Origin: Akkermansia sp. | GTDB taxonomy: Bacteria > Verrucomicrobiota > Verrucomicrobiia > Verrucomicrobiales > Akkermansiaceae | Assembly: GCA_022787425.1 (NCBI GenBank) | Contig: JALFWB010000009.1 | Location: 1 to 32,486 of the forward strand | Direction: 5' to 3' | DNA length: 32,486 nucleotides | Shown here: positions 7,797 through 16,023 of the stretch, piece after piece | Position numbering within the stretch: the stretch's first letter is position 1 | How the letters are laid out: every line of letters begins with the position of its first letter | Program-made: the position numbers and the translations under genes | Notes under the pieces: generated by a model | What the model was told of the DNA's origin: nothing | What the model saw: the letters and a program-made list of their open reading frames with translations, nothing else | The model's database searches: none

Positions 7797-9299
7797 TCAG
7801 GGGGTGGGTTCCCAGGTACCGGCGGCGATGATGGAGTCATAGCGGCGTTGCGCTTCCTCTTCACCGAGATCTTGTTTGGCGAGTTTGAGGTAGTGCTCAG
7901 CGCGAGTGGAGTCGCGCTTGAGGTCGGGGCCACCGAGGGCGTAGAGGGTGGCGAGGTAGAGGAAGGCCTCTTTGTCACCGGCGGTAGCGGCATCCTGAAG
8001 CGTGAAGGAAGCCTCCAACGCGCTGCGGGGGATGCCTCCCACGCCCTCGCACTGCAATTTGGCCAAAAGGGTCATGGCGCGGGCATTTCGGCGGTTTGAT
8101 GCCTCCACCAAAAGGGCGATTCCCTGACGGGTATCCTGTTTACATCCGATACCGCGAGCCATCATATATCCGGCAGCGGCGGCGGCGGGAATACTCTCAC
8201 AGATCATGCCATTGAAAAAGTGCTGATAAGCACGCTCCGGATCCTTGGGAAGAGAGCAATCACCGTTAAAATAAGCACGGCCCAACCAGTAACATGCGCG
8301 TTCCTCGCGCAGCATCGAGGCGATTTTAATGAGTCGGAGACCATTGGGAATATCCTGCTGCAGGTTGAGCTGTTTAACATGGACGGACAACTTATCCTGC
8401 GGCGACACCAGGAGAAGACCCAAGGTAAACAGGGCATTCGGGTTATGACGTTTGACCGACTCCTGCAAAAAATTATATCCGATCTCCGGTTTCGAGGTTG
8501 AAAAAACGATCGATAAATCGTAAAGAGCCCGACCGTTCCCCTTCTCTGCGGCGGCACGGAGCCACTGCAATTGGTCCTCCGCCTTGGTCGCGAGTCGAGA
8601 AAGCTCATACATAACCAGATCATTTCCGCGCTCCACCTCCGAGCGGACCTCGGGAAGGTTGCGGTCCTCGAAGGAATTGAGACGCCCGGAAGCGATTAAC
8701 CAGCGGTGGCGCGGTGCAAAGGAGCCGGACTTACAGGCGGAGAAAATAAATTTACCGGCGGCCGCAGCATCGGCGCGGGTACCGAGCCCCTCCGACATAA
8801 ATAGATAGAGACTGATAACAGCAGGATCATAACCGGACTCTGCAGCCTTTTTCATCTGCTCAAAACAATCCTTAGCCTCCGGGCCCAAGGCTGTTTTCGG
8901 GGTAAGGAAACGAACCCGTCGATTGCTGACGAACTGGATTGCTGCCGGATTTCCCTCCTTGGCCGCCCGCTCCATCCACGGCAGAAACTGCAACTCATCC
9001 CCCAGCGAGTTATAAATGATCGTCATCGCCGGGCAGAGATCATAGGAATTCGACTTAACTTGGTCATTCAAACGCTCCAGGAACGCCTCATAACCGGTCT
9101 TTGCCTCCTCCGGAGAGACAGGCTTCTCCTCCTCCGCCGCCGGGGCAACGGACTCCGGCGGGAACGGCTGCCCAAAGCAAATGAAGCCGGACTTACCCGG
9201 GACAACAAGCGACTGATCCGACGGTGCTGCGGATACAAGCGGGAAACAAGAGGCCAGTGCGCCCGGCACCCAAGCAGAAGAAAGAAGGCGAGTAAGCAT
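7797..9299 (-). CDS. Secreted Sel1-repeat protein
   Basis: A 500-residue protein with a signal peptide (MLTRLLSSAW to a cleavage near PLVSA-AP) followed by Sel1/TPR-like repeats through most of its length. Recognisable repeat pieces include AAAAGKFIFSACKSG, YWLGRAYFNGDCSLPKDPERA, YMMARGIGCKQDTRQG and YLATLYALGGPDLKRDSTRA. Such repeats form a curved helical scaffold that binds other proteins, here probably in the periplasm. I place the start at ATG 9299 rather than the GTG at 9323 because the latter would precede the predicted transcript start. The gene is separate from, but lies just upstream of, the operon that also encodes a Sel1 protein, so a shared envelope function is possible but unproven. 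Confidence 0.75.
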   Translation of the reverse strand: MLTRLLSSAWVPGALASCFPLVSAAPSDQSLVVPGKSGFICFGQPFPPESVAPAAEEEKPVSPEEAKTGYEAFLERLNDQVKSNSYDLCPAMTIIYNSLGDELQFLPWMERAAKEGNPAAIQFVSNRRVRFLTPKTALGPEAKDCFEQMKKAAESGYDPAVISLYLFMSEGLGTRADAAAAGKFIFSACKSGSFAPRHRWLIASGRLNSFEDRNLPEVRSEVERGNDLVMYELSRLATKAEDQLQWLRAAAEKGNGRALYDLSIVFSTSKPEIGYNFLQESVKRHNPNALFTLGLLLVSPQDKLSVHVKQLNLQQDIPNGLRLIKIASMLREERACYWLGRAYFNGDCSLPKDPERAYQHFFNGMICESIPAAAAAGYMMARGIGCKQDTRQGIALLVEASNRRNARAMTLLAKLQCEGVGGIPRSALEASFTLQDAATAGDKEAFLYLATLYALGGPDLKRDSTRAEHYLKLAKQDLGEEEAQRRYDSIIAAGTWEPTP

Positions 9300-9311
9300 A
9301 TCGACGGAGCA

Positions 9312-9340
9312 ATGATACGCCACAAAGAGAGGCGATTCAA
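9312..9340 (-). promoter_or_regulatory. Promoter of the secreted Sel1 gene
   Basis: On the minus strand TTGAAT (9340-9335) and TATCAT (9317-9312) are separated by 17 bp. Predicted transcription starts near 9305, about 6 bases before ATG 9299, with no Shine-Dalgarno sequence. Confidence 0.6.
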
Positions 9341-9362
9341 GAGCGAATTGTGTCTTGCCCGC

Positions 9363-10739
9363 CTACTCCGGGTCTGACGGCTCCTCTGCCCCCTCCGCAA
9401 ACAGCTCATAGGCGATGGCATCGGCAATCCGAACCTCGGCGAACTCCCCGACGGTCAGCGAGGCAGGCACATGGATGGAGCCATCGACATCCGGCGCATC
9501 CCATACCCCGCGGGCAATCCCGGGGGAATCCACCAGAACGCGCATGGTTTTCCCGATGGAATCAGCCCCCACCTCATCCGCGATGGCCGCGAGCAGCATA
9601 TTCAGCTCGTTAGCGCGACGCTTGCGTGTAGCGTGGTGCACTTGGTTAGGCATTTTGGCAGCCAGAGTCCCCTCCTCCTTAGAATAGGCAAAGACACCGG
9701 CACGCTCGAAGCGGAATTCACGGATGAAATCCCGCAGCTCAGCGTGGTCATCCTCCGTCTCCCCCGGGAGCCCGCTGATAAACGTTGTACGGATGCCGAT
9801 ACCCGGCACGGCGGCCCGCAGATCTCGCAAGAGGTCACGAATATAATCGCCATCCGTCATACGACGCTGCTCCTGCAGGATGTGCGCGGCAATATGCTGC
9901 AGGGGGATATCCACATACTTGACCACCTTGTCACATTCGGCAAAGGAAGCAATGAGCTCGCGGCTCCAATGGGCGGGATGCGTGTAAAGCACACGGATCC
10001 AGAAATCACCGGGAATATCGTTGAGAGCGCGCAGGAGCGAGGCCAAGGAGTCCCCGCGCGAGGAATCAACTCCGCTTGTTTTGGTAGCACGCTTATCCCA
10101 TTTATCCATGCCGTAGTAGGTTGTATCCTGGGCGATGAGATTCACCTCCCGGACTCCGTTTGCAACACACTCCCGGACCTCTCGTACAATGGAGGAGAGA
10201 GGACGGCTGCGGAACGGTCCGCGAATGCGGGGAATAGCGCAATAGGCGCAGGCATGGTTGCAGCCCTCCGCGATCTTGATGTAGGCAGAATGCCCCCCCG
10301 TGAGGCGGTAGCGAGAGGAACCGAAATCCGGCAGCAGTGAAGAAACCGACGTCGTGTATACCTTCTCCGCCGTGCCGGCCAAACAAGCCTCCGCGATCTC
10401 CGCAATGCGACCGATGAGATCGACACCCACAAAACAATCGACCTCCGGCATGGACTTGACGAGATCCTTCGAATAACGCTGGGATAAGCAGCCGCAAACC
10501 ACGATCTTCTGCCCGGCGGGAGCATGCCCGGCATCACGATCCCGGACGGCAGCAAAAATGGTATTGATTGCCTCCTCCTTAGCAGGCAGGATGAAGGCAC
10601 AGGTATTGATAAGCAGGATGTCTGCCTGCCCCGGCTGCACCTTACGGAAACCGGCATGCAGCAGGCGATCACACATCACCTCCGAATCCACAAGGTTCTT
10701 AGCGCACCCCAGCGAGATTAAAGCAAAGGACTTATCCAT
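9363..10739 (-). CDS. rimO: Ribosomal protein S12 (Asp) methylthiotransferase RimO
   Basis: A radical-SAM enzyme that adds a methylthio group to a conserved aspartate of ribosomal protein S12. The 458-residue protein has an N-terminal methylthiotransferase domain with cluster ligands Cys12 (LGCAKNLVDSE), Cys47 (NTCAFI) and Cys84 (CGC). The radical-SAM triad CNHACAYC is at 160-167 (Cys160, 164, 167), then IPRIRGPFRSR. A C-terminal TRAM domain starts near 390. LGCAKNLVDSE and PRIRGPFRSR are typical of RimO, whereas MiaB has different surrounding residues and acts on tRNA. I start at ATG 10739: the predicted +1 falls on this A, so the message appears leaderless; an upstream GTG-type start would overlap the promoter. 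Confidence 0.93.
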   Translation of the reverse strand: MDKSFALISLGCAKNLVDSEVMCDRLLHAGFRKVQPGQADILLINTCAFILPAKEEAINTIFAAVRDRDAGHAPAGQKIVVCGCLSQRYSKDLVKSMPEVDCFVGVDLIGRIAEIAEACLAGTAEKVYTTSVSSLLPDFGSSRYRLTGGHSAYIKIAEGCNHACAYCAIPRIRGPFRSRPLSSIVREVRECVANGVREVNLIAQDTTYYGMDKWDKRATKTSGVDSSRGDSLASLLRALNDIPGDFWIRVLYTHPAHWSRELIASFAECDKVVKYVDIPLQHIAAHILQEQRRMTDGDYIRDLLRDLRAAVPGIGIRTTFISGLPGETEDDHAELRDFIREFRFERAGVFAYSKEEGTLAAKMPNQVHHATRKRRANELNMLLAAIADEVGADSIGKTMRVLVDSPGIARGVWDAPDVDGSIHVPASLTVGEFAEVRIADAIAYELFAEGAEEPSDPE

Positions 10740-10745
10740 ACGCGC

Positions 10746-10774
10746 ACTATACCACAAGCCGCCGCCGTGTGCAA
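10746..10774 (-). promoter_or_regulatory. Promoter of rimO (leaderless)
   Basis: On the minus strand TTGCAC (10774-10769), a 17-bp spacer and TATAGT (10751-10746), preceded by an extended -10 TGG. The ATG of rimO starts 7 bases after the -10, at the expected +1. Confidence 0.7.
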
Positions 10775-10794
10775 CTGTTTTTCGCGCGAGCAGC

Positions 10795-10810
10795 CCCCCG
10801 GGAACGGGGG
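10795..10810 (-). terminator. GC-rich hairpin after the GH84 gene
   Basis: CCCCCG (10795-10800) pairs with CGGGGG (10805-10810) around a 4-base loop, 11 bases past the GH84 stop. There is no U tract on the minus strand, so termination is uncertain; it may only stabilise the 3' end. Confidence 0.35.
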
Positions 10811-10820
10811 CGCAGACTAC

Positions 10821-13715
10821 TCATCGGAAGATGATTTCGTTGATGAAGGATCCCGGCTGCGCCGGCGCAGAGAGTCGGAACTCCCGACAGCCGGACGGCA
10901 ATTTGAACACCTGCACCCCGTCGTCATGGTGAGGAAGGCGCTCCATGCCCTGCAACACACACCCCGCCGTGCCGACAATAGCCACCTGTGTGCATGATGC
11001 CGGAACCGGGACATCCAATGAGAGCCCCTTCTCACAGCTCAGCGCCGTGGATAAATCGCCGTCCATGAGACACAAGTTGGACTTGCTGCGGCCGTCAATC
11101 GGGGAAGCAACCATGAAAGAGGAAAGTTTGACCTGCTGTGAGGACTCCGAGGCATTGACCAGACGAACCGTTGTAACCGGAATGCTCGGCACCTTCTTGT
11201 TCCACTGCGAATCACCGAACAGGGTCTCCCCTTTTGTTTCGAGACGGATTTCCTCCGTATGGCCGTCCGCCGTCACCAAAAACACCTTGGCCCACTCAGC
11301 AATAGAGGCATTACCCAAGTTGATATTAACGGATTGAAGCACAGAAGGAGCATCCAACTGCATCTCCAAGAATTGACCGGGCTCCATCGTGGTGTACTCC
11401 ATCACACGGGTAGCACGGAGGAAGGAATCCACGACATCCACACCAACACTGGAAAATGCGGGCACGTCACTGCTGATGAACGGAGAAACAGGCACGTTTA
11501 CATCCAGCGCAACGACACGGCAAGGCTCCGGCGCATCCGACAGAACACGCAGGCGAACCTGTGCCGCACGCATGCCAACGGGGGCTGTGCGCAGGATGTT
11601 CACCCCCGTGCAAGGCGTACCGACAGCCCGCCAATTCTGCCCGTCATCAGAAACCTCCGTCTGAGTGAGCAGCGCACCCGGATTACCGCATTCCAGCTTA
11701 ACGGAAATATTATTCACCCACACGGGATTCCCGAAGTCTAGGCCGAACCACTCACCTTTCCTCAGAGGACGCTTGATATCCCAAGCTGATTTGTGCTCCG
11801 GATCCAAGGCAGCTTCCACCCCCGTTCTATCCAGATCCGGGCTGCAAATGAAATCCGCCGGCAACTTCTGTTTCCGCTGCGAGACATAGGCGTACATTCG
11901 TGCATTCAGATAATCGAACGCAGCCTTGACGACCGGCGTAAGGAAGGCAGCACCGACCTCGACATGCTTGATGGGTGTGATACCGTTTTTACTCCACTCA
12001 TCGCGAGCGACCTCCCCCATAGCCGCGATGGCATTTGCTGCCGTCAGGAAGTGAGCGAAAAGCTCGGCAGGGTTATCACTCGTCTTCTCCTCCAGAATAA
12101 CCTTCATGAGCATGGAGCCGGCCTGCCCCAGCATACCGAACTTGCGGATCCAAGGCTCCACCTCTGCACGCATGGGTGCCACGTCATCGGACTCACTCAA
12201 CTCCTTGCCGGAAGACGCAACACTGCGGAAGAGACGCTCCAGCATCACGGTACGATCATGATTCGGCTTACGATCCGCCAAATCTGACAGATACTGTTTG
12301 ACATCGTCTGCCACCTCGCGGGACTCATCGCGCGCGAAGGCATGATTGTTGGGAGCGGGGTTGGAGTTATGATCGCAGAACACCTGCATGGACTTTGCAC
12401 TGCGGGGGAAGAGACGACGAATACCGACCCGCCAACTCTTATCCGGCTGATAGGACGTGATGTTCCATGTATAATCCGCTACCCCGAAAAGACCGATTTT
12501 GCTTGTTTCCGCATACTCCATGGGGTTAGCCACCAGACCGCGCAAGTGATCTCGCATTTCCGGAGCCGTATCCAAGCCATATGCGCGCCCCAGACAGAGA
12601 CGGCTGCGTTTGAAGTCATTACAAGGCCAGTTCCACCACACAAAAGTGGGCCGCTTGATCAGGCTATTCACCCACATTTGGCCGTCAGATTCGATGGAAC
12701 CGAGCTTGATATCATGGACAACCGTGTTACCTGTCCACATCATGTCGATGTCCTGCTTCAAATGTTCACCGATATAGGAAAGCGTTTCGGCGTTGGTCCA
12801 AGACTTATTGTAGCCCGTCGGGCAGAACAAAAGGTTCTGCTGCACATCCGGGTGCTTACGCACAAAGTTATCGAGGATGAAGTTAGCGAGCTGAACCTGA
12901 CGTTCCACCTTGTTGATTTCCCCGCTTGCGTCATCCACGAACAGGCCGAAATTGCGAACACCGAGGTCGTACATGAGCTCGAGCTTGCGGAGGAGCCCCT
13001 CCAGCTGTTCGCGACCTTCCTCCTGCTCCCAGCGCACGGTGTTAGCCGGATGAATCGCCCACACGAACTTGACGTGGTTCTCCTTCGCAGCCCTGACCAA
13101 GGCGGCAATTCGGTCCGCGCTCTCCGCCGGGTAGGGTTGATAGCAGCCCCCGCCATGATGGTAGGAGTCATCCTTGGGCCCGTAGATGTAGGTGTTCATC
13201 TTGTTACGCCCATAGAAACGGAACTGGGACAAACGGGCCTCATGACTCCAAGGGGCACCGTAATATCCCTCCACCACTCCGCGGAAAGGCAGGTCCGGCC
13301 AGTCCACAATCTCGGCATCCGGAAGGGGTTTAAGACGCACCATTTCCTCCAGCGTCTTGCCTGCGGTCGGGTCGGAATGGGCCGTCGGCTCCCCGGACTC
13401 CTGCAACTGGGAGATACTCTGGCGAGCGTAGAAGAGGCCTGTCTCATCATTGGCGTAGATGGTCAGCTTACCACCTTGGATCGATACGGCATAAGCACCC
13501 TCCACCCCGGCGGGAAGTTTCTGCCACATGGCATCGGATCCGCCCTCGCTGCGCATATGAACAACGAGCTCCGAGACCGGAACAGGCTCCCCGCTCAAGC
13601 GGCATTCCTTGGGAGTCGGGTAAATATCCGCAGCGTGAACTGCGGACAAACAAGCGGCCAAACCGCCCATTGCCAAGGCGACTACGGAAGCTAACTTCTT
13701 ATGATGGAAAGGCAT
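10821..13715 (-). CDS. Secreted GH84 beta-N-acetylglucosaminidase with C-terminal discoidin-like region
   Basis: A 964-residue exported glycosidase expected to remove terminal beta-linked GlcNAc, for example from mucin O-glycans, or O-GlcNAc from proteins. The signal peptide ends near AVHA-ADIYP (residue 28). Residues about 30-140 form the N-terminal alpha/beta domain shared with GH20 and GH84 enzymes. The GH84 barrel starts around 143 with FRGVVEGYYGAPWSHEARL. The catalytic aspartate pair is D261-D262 in GLFVDDASG, as required for substrate-assisted cleavage. A discoidin/CBM32-like segment follows (about 690-800, WFGLDFGNPVWVNNISVKLE), and a further beta-rich part runs to the end. I begin at ATG 13715 because it gives the signal peptide; a promoter 44 bases upstream excludes longer starts. 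GH84 enzymes are typical of gut glycan degraders. Confidence 0.92.
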   Translation of the reverse strand: MPFHHKKLASVVALAMGGLAACLSAVHAADIYPTPKECRLSGEPVPVSELVVHMRSEGGSDAMWQKLPAGVEGAYAVSIQGGKLTIYANDETGLFYARQSISQLQESGEPTAHSDPTAGKTLEEMVRLKPLPDAEIVDWPDLPFRGVVEGYYGAPWSHEARLSQFRFYGRNKMNTYIYGPKDDSYHHGGGCYQPYPAESADRIAALVRAAKENHVKFVWAIHPANTVRWEQEEGREQLEGLLRKLELMYDLGVRNFGLFVDDASGEINKVERQVQLANFILDNFVRKHPDVQQNLLFCPTGYNKSWTNAETLSYIGEHLKQDIDMMWTGNTVVHDIKLGSIESDGQMWVNSLIKRPTFVWWNWPCNDFKRSRLCLGRAYGLDTAPEMRDHLRGLVANPMEYAETSKIGLFGVADYTWNITSYQPDKSWRVGIRRLFPRSAKSMQVFCDHNSNPAPNNHAFARDESREVADDVKQYLSDLADRKPNHDRTVMLERLFRSVASSGKELSESDDVAPMRAEVEPWIRKFGMLGQAGSMLMKVILEEKTSDNPAELFAHFLTAANAIAAMGEVARDEWSKNGITPIKHVEVGAAFLTPVVKAAFDYLNARMYAYVSQRKQKLPADFICSPDLDRTGVEAALDPEHKSAWDIKRPLRKGEWFGLDFGNPVWVNNISVKLECGNPGALLTQTEVSDDGQNWRAVGTPCTGVNILRTAPVGMRAAQVRLRVLSDAPEPCRVVALDVNVPVSPFISSDVPAFSSVGVDVVDSFLRATRVMEYTTMEPGQFLEMQLDAPSVLQSVNINLGNASIAEWAKVFLVTADGHTEEIRLETKGETLFGDSQWNKKVPSIPVTTVRLVNASESSQQVKLSSFMVASPIDGRSKSNLCLMDGDLSTALSCEKGLSLDVPVPASCTQVAIVGTAGCVLQGMERLPHHDDGVQVFKLPSGCREFRLSAPAQPGSFINEIIFR

Positions 13716-13758
13716 GTTTGTATCGATATGGTTACCGGTCGAAATCGTCCTTGAGCCA

Positions 13759-13787
13759 ATTCTACCACAGCCGAGACTGCAAATCAA
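13759..13787 (-). promoter_or_regulatory. Promoter of the GH84 gene
   Basis: On the minus strand TTGATT (13787-13782), 17 bp, and TAGAAT (13764-13759) with an extended -10 TGG. The leader is about 37 bases. The bases GGCTGTGGTA before and into the -10 recur at the 7TM-HD promoter. Confidence 0.65.
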
Positions 13788-13871
13788 GCTCCTTTTGCGT
13801 TTTATGTGCAATTGCGGCCCGGAACAGGTACGGCAACAATGTAACGAATGGGCATTCTCCGGAGTTTCTGC

Positions 13872-13900
13872 TTGCCGCTGCGGGGTGGATTTGGTATAAT
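13872..13900 (+). promoter_or_regulatory. Promoter of the 231-aa membrane protein gene (leaderless)
   Basis: TTGCCG (13872-13877), 17 bp, then a consensus TATAAT (13895-13900) with extended -10 TGG. The GTG start at 13908 sits 7 bases past the -10, on or next to the predicted +1. Confidence 0.7.
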
Positions 13901-13907
13901 CCCCGGC

Positions 13908-14603
13908 GTGAAGATTGACCGCAATACAACCCAAGAGGAGCTCCTACTTCTACGCAGAAAGGTGACGCGCAGACGATTCCTGCGCAGTACTCCGCTCAAC
14001 ATCCCGATGTTCCTACGCTACACGATTCTCTTTCTGCTGTTTCCTTGGATGATATTCGGATTTAAATTCGGCATGCTGACCACACTGGTGTACTCCTGCG
14101 CCCTGCTGGGGATGCTGCTGAGCGATGCTACGCAGGCCGCGCTGTGCTGCTCAGCCGTCTGGTTCTCCCTGGGAACCTGCGTTATCGTCTACATTACGGC
14201 TCGGGAGATTCAGCAGGCCCGGCGAACCCGGCGCTTGGCTCGCCTGTATCGCCCTGCGGAAAGAGAGAAATCCGGGGCACTGGTCCGGCCGGAGCAAAAG
14301 GAGCTCCGCTGGAAGAAAGACGGCAAGAGCAGAACGGCCTCCATCTGTCTGAAGGCTCCGCAGAAGGGCATTTACGCCCTTCTGCTTACGTTGAATGACT
14401 ACACAGGAGGACGCATCATAGCCGAAGGCAAAGTGGGGGTCTGCATCGTGCCCTCAGAGGGAGAGGTAAAGGGAATCCGCCACGCCCTGATTCTCTACAG
14501 CTTGGAAGCAGGCTGCCACACGCTGACTTGGCGTGCCGATAAAGGGTTCGGCACAACTACTCTGACGCAGCTCAACGATGTGAGCGAGACTGCTCAACGA
14601 TAG
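13908..14603 (+). CDS. Two-TM membrane protein of unknown function
   Basis: A 231-residue protein read from GTG 13908 as MKIDRNTTQEELLLLRRK. A basic stretch (VTRRRFLRS) leads into two hydrophobic helices at about 33-55 and 60-95 (IFGFKFGMLTTLVYSCALLG, then WFSLGTCVIVYITA). These are followed by a very basic segment (QQARRTRRLARLYR) and a soluble C-terminal domain of about 120 residues, rich in beta strands. Both ends should be cytoplasmic. The GTG start is chosen because the promoter places the transcript start at this codon, and an ATG-less upstream extension would precede it. The 3' end overlaps the convergent lipoprotein gene by 10 bases. I recognise no family. Confidence 0.65.
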   Translation: MKIDRNTTQEELLLLRRKVTRRRFLRSTPLNIPMFLRYTILFLLFPWMIFGFKFGMLTTLVYSCALLGMLLSDATQAALCCSAVWFSLGTCVIVYITAREIQQARRTRRLARLYRPAEREKSGALVRPEQKELRWKKDGKSRTASICLKAPQKGIYALLLTLNDYTGGRIIAEGKVGVCIVPSEGEVKGIRHALILYSLEAGCHTLTWRADKGFGTTTLTQLNDVSETAQR

Positions 14604-15385
14604 GTAGCGCAGCGGTTGAGCCAGCCGGCAAGCCAGCGGCTCTCCCCGCGCTCGGCAGGGGCATTGCGCACACGACGGGTCAACACAGCTCCGGCGGCGC
14701 GGGCGAACTCCGCAGTGGCAGCACGCCCCCGGGGATTTCCCTTCATCTCCTCCAAAACTTGTAGCAGCCCCCAGCCCTGCCCATTGTAGCGCTCGGTTTC
14801 CTTGATGCCCTCTCCTTTGAAATTAACATAATCGACCAAGCAATAGACACCCTGCGTTGTACCGGCAAGGGCCATGTAGTGGGCACGCACCTGCTCCGGA
14901 CGCGTACTATGCTGCATCATCTTCTTCAGCGATGCCCGAGAGCGGGCGATGATAAATTCTGCCTGCAAGGAGAGATGCGCGGCTAACCAATCCCGCATTT
15001 TGTCTGCCAATCCGGTGCGATCCGCCAGAAAGGCAGCTTTATTCGCCCAAGGGGCCTTGCCTCGAAAATAAGACGGAACCTGAGCACCACGCCTCTGCGC
15101 ATATGCTATGAATTGAGGGAAACTCTCGTCAAAAGGCCCCTGATACCCCGCCGGATACCAAATAAAATGGCCGATTCCCAAGGAAGGGAAGGCCTCCCCG
15201 GCATTCCAAGAAACCAAGCCTTGCTTCGAGCCGGCACATTCGTTGCGCCAGATACGAAGAGCAAGATCCGAGGTATTCACTGCAGCACTGCCTCCGCGAA
15301 TCGAGGTTCCGGAGGGAACAGAATCACTGCAGGAAGCGATGCCCAAAATCGACAATCCGACACAAAGTACGCTCAGTTTCTTCAT
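14594..15385 (-). CDS. Lipoprotein with a lysozyme-like conserved domain
   Basis: A 263-residue exported lipoprotein: signal [19 protein letters not shown] with lipobox IASC (Cys19). The mature part contains [21 protein letters not shown] and [11 protein letters not shown]. The pattern of an early Glu, then a GxGHxxWYP motif, recalls lysozyme-fold (T4-endolysin/transglycosylase-like) domains, and similar proteins are annotated as conserved hypotheticals in proteobacteria. Peptidoglycan cleavage is therefore a reasonable but untested guess; the Glu in WRNEC would be the candidate catalytic acid. I start at ATG 15385: the ATG at 15394 overlaps the -10. It converges on the 231-aa gene, and the two ends overlap by 10 bases, so each stop lies inside the other gene. 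Confidence 0.7.
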   Translation of the reverse strand: MKKLSVLCVGLSILGIASCSDSVPSGTSIRGGSAAVNTSDLALRIWRNECAGSKQGLVSWNAGEAFPSLGIGHFIWYPAGYQGPFDESFPQFIAYAQRRGAQVPSYFRGKAPWANKAAFLADRTGLADKMRDWLAAHLSLQAEFIIARSRASLKKMMQHSTRPEQVRAHYMALAGTTQGVYCLVDYVNFKGEGIKETERYNGQGWGLLQVLEEMKGNPRGRAATAEFARAAGAVLTRRVRNAPAERGESRWLAGWLNRCATYR

Positions 15386-15392
15386 GTGGGGC

Positions 15393-15421
15393 ATACTAGC
15401 ACCATTTTCGCTCTGCGTAAA
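15393..15421 (-). promoter_or_regulatory. Promoter of the lysozyme-like lipoprotein gene (near-leaderless)
   Basis: On the minus strand TTTACG (15421-15416), 17 bp, and TAGTAT (15398-15393) with extended -10 TGC. Seven bases separate the -10 from ATG 15385. Confidence 0.55.
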
Positions 15422-15475
15422 GACTCCAGAACGTCAGTTTGCCAAAAATAATTCACCAAATTCTGTCTTTATGCT

Positions 15476-15504
15476 TGACATGCGCAGAGAATTATGCTAC
15501 TCTG
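15476..15504 (+). promoter_or_regulatory. Promoter of rpsP
   Basis: A consensus TTGACA (15476-15481), 17 bp and TACTCT (15499-15504) with extended -10 TGC. This predicts a leader of about 68 bases before rpsP. Confidence 0.65.
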
Positions 15505-15578
15505 CTGTACCGACTTGTGGCTCGTGTATCCCCACCATCCGCAAGCAAAACAGCCAAATCATTACGCAATATCTCAAT

Positions 15579-15824
15579 ATGGTAGCAATTCGTCTTAACC
15601 GTCAAGGTTCCAAGGATCGTCCGTTCTACAAGATTGTCGTCGTCGACAGCCGCAGCCGTCGCGACGGTGATTTCATTGCACAGGTGGGCACCTACAACCC
15701 CATGGCAGAGGGTGAGAACTTCACCCTGAACCTGGAGGAGGTGGAGAAGTGGATCTCCCAGGGTGCTCAGCCTTCCGAAACCGTGGCTTCCATGATCAAG
15801 AAGGCTCGCGCTGCAAAGGCCTAA
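15579..15824 (+). CDS. rpsP: 30S ribosomal protein S16
   Basis: An 81-residue small-subunit ribosomal protein needed for 30S assembly, of the usual length (75-90). The N-terminus [20 protein letters not shown] and the segment [21 protein letters not shown] are highly characteristic. I use ATG 15579, which gives the canonical MVxIRL start; the open frame extends upstream but the family never does. The gene has its own promoter (15476) and a strong terminator (15868). It is not followed by rimM-trmD-rplS, the neighbours seen in many bacteria; ilvB follows under a separate promoter. Confidence 0.97.
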   Translation: MVAIRLNRQGSKDRPFYKIVVVDSRSRRDGDFIAQVGTYNPMAEGENFTLNLEEVEKWISQGAQPSETVASMIKKARAAKA

Positions 15825-15867
15825 GCCCGCGCGCTTTCTCCTAAACCTCTCCTTGGTTGTTTCCGGT

Positions 15868-15907
15868 ACACCCTCGACTTTTCGGGTCGAGGGTGTCTCA
15901 TTTTTTC
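15868..15907 (+). terminator. Rho-independent terminator of rpsP
   Basis: An 11-bp stem (15868-15878 with 15886-15896, ACACCCTCGAC/GTCGAGGGTGT) with a short loop is followed by CTCATTTTTTC, a clear U tract. Confidence 0.9.
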
Positions 15908-15936
15908 AACTGAGCGGCAAAAGTGTAAAAAAAGGC

Positions 15937-15965
15937 TTCACTTTTCGATCCGGGCCTGCTATAAT
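15937..15965 (+). promoter_or_regulatory. Promoter of ilvB
   Basis: TTCACT (15937-15942), 17 bp and a consensus TATAAT (15960-15965) with extended -10 TGC. It excludes translation starts before about 15972. Confidence 0.7.
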
Positions 15966-16023
15966 GAGCGGAGCGCCGCAGCGCAAGAGCTCGGCAGAAA
16001 ACAGCAAAACAGAAAGCACTGAC

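Noticed and set aside
9363..10739. MiaB (tRNA methylthiotransferase) as the identity of the radical-SAM gene
   Set aside because: The LGCAKNLVDSE and PRIRGPFRSR segments are RimO-like.
12342..13694. A 450-codon + strand frame inside the GH84 gene
   Set aside because: It is antisense to the conserved GH84 catalytic domain, has no promoter or recognisable motif, and its frame is explained by the codon bias of the real gene.
15853..16023. Upstream extension of IlvB to 15853
   Set aside because: It crosses the rpsP terminator and the ilvB promoter, so it cannot be transcribed as one message from the right start.
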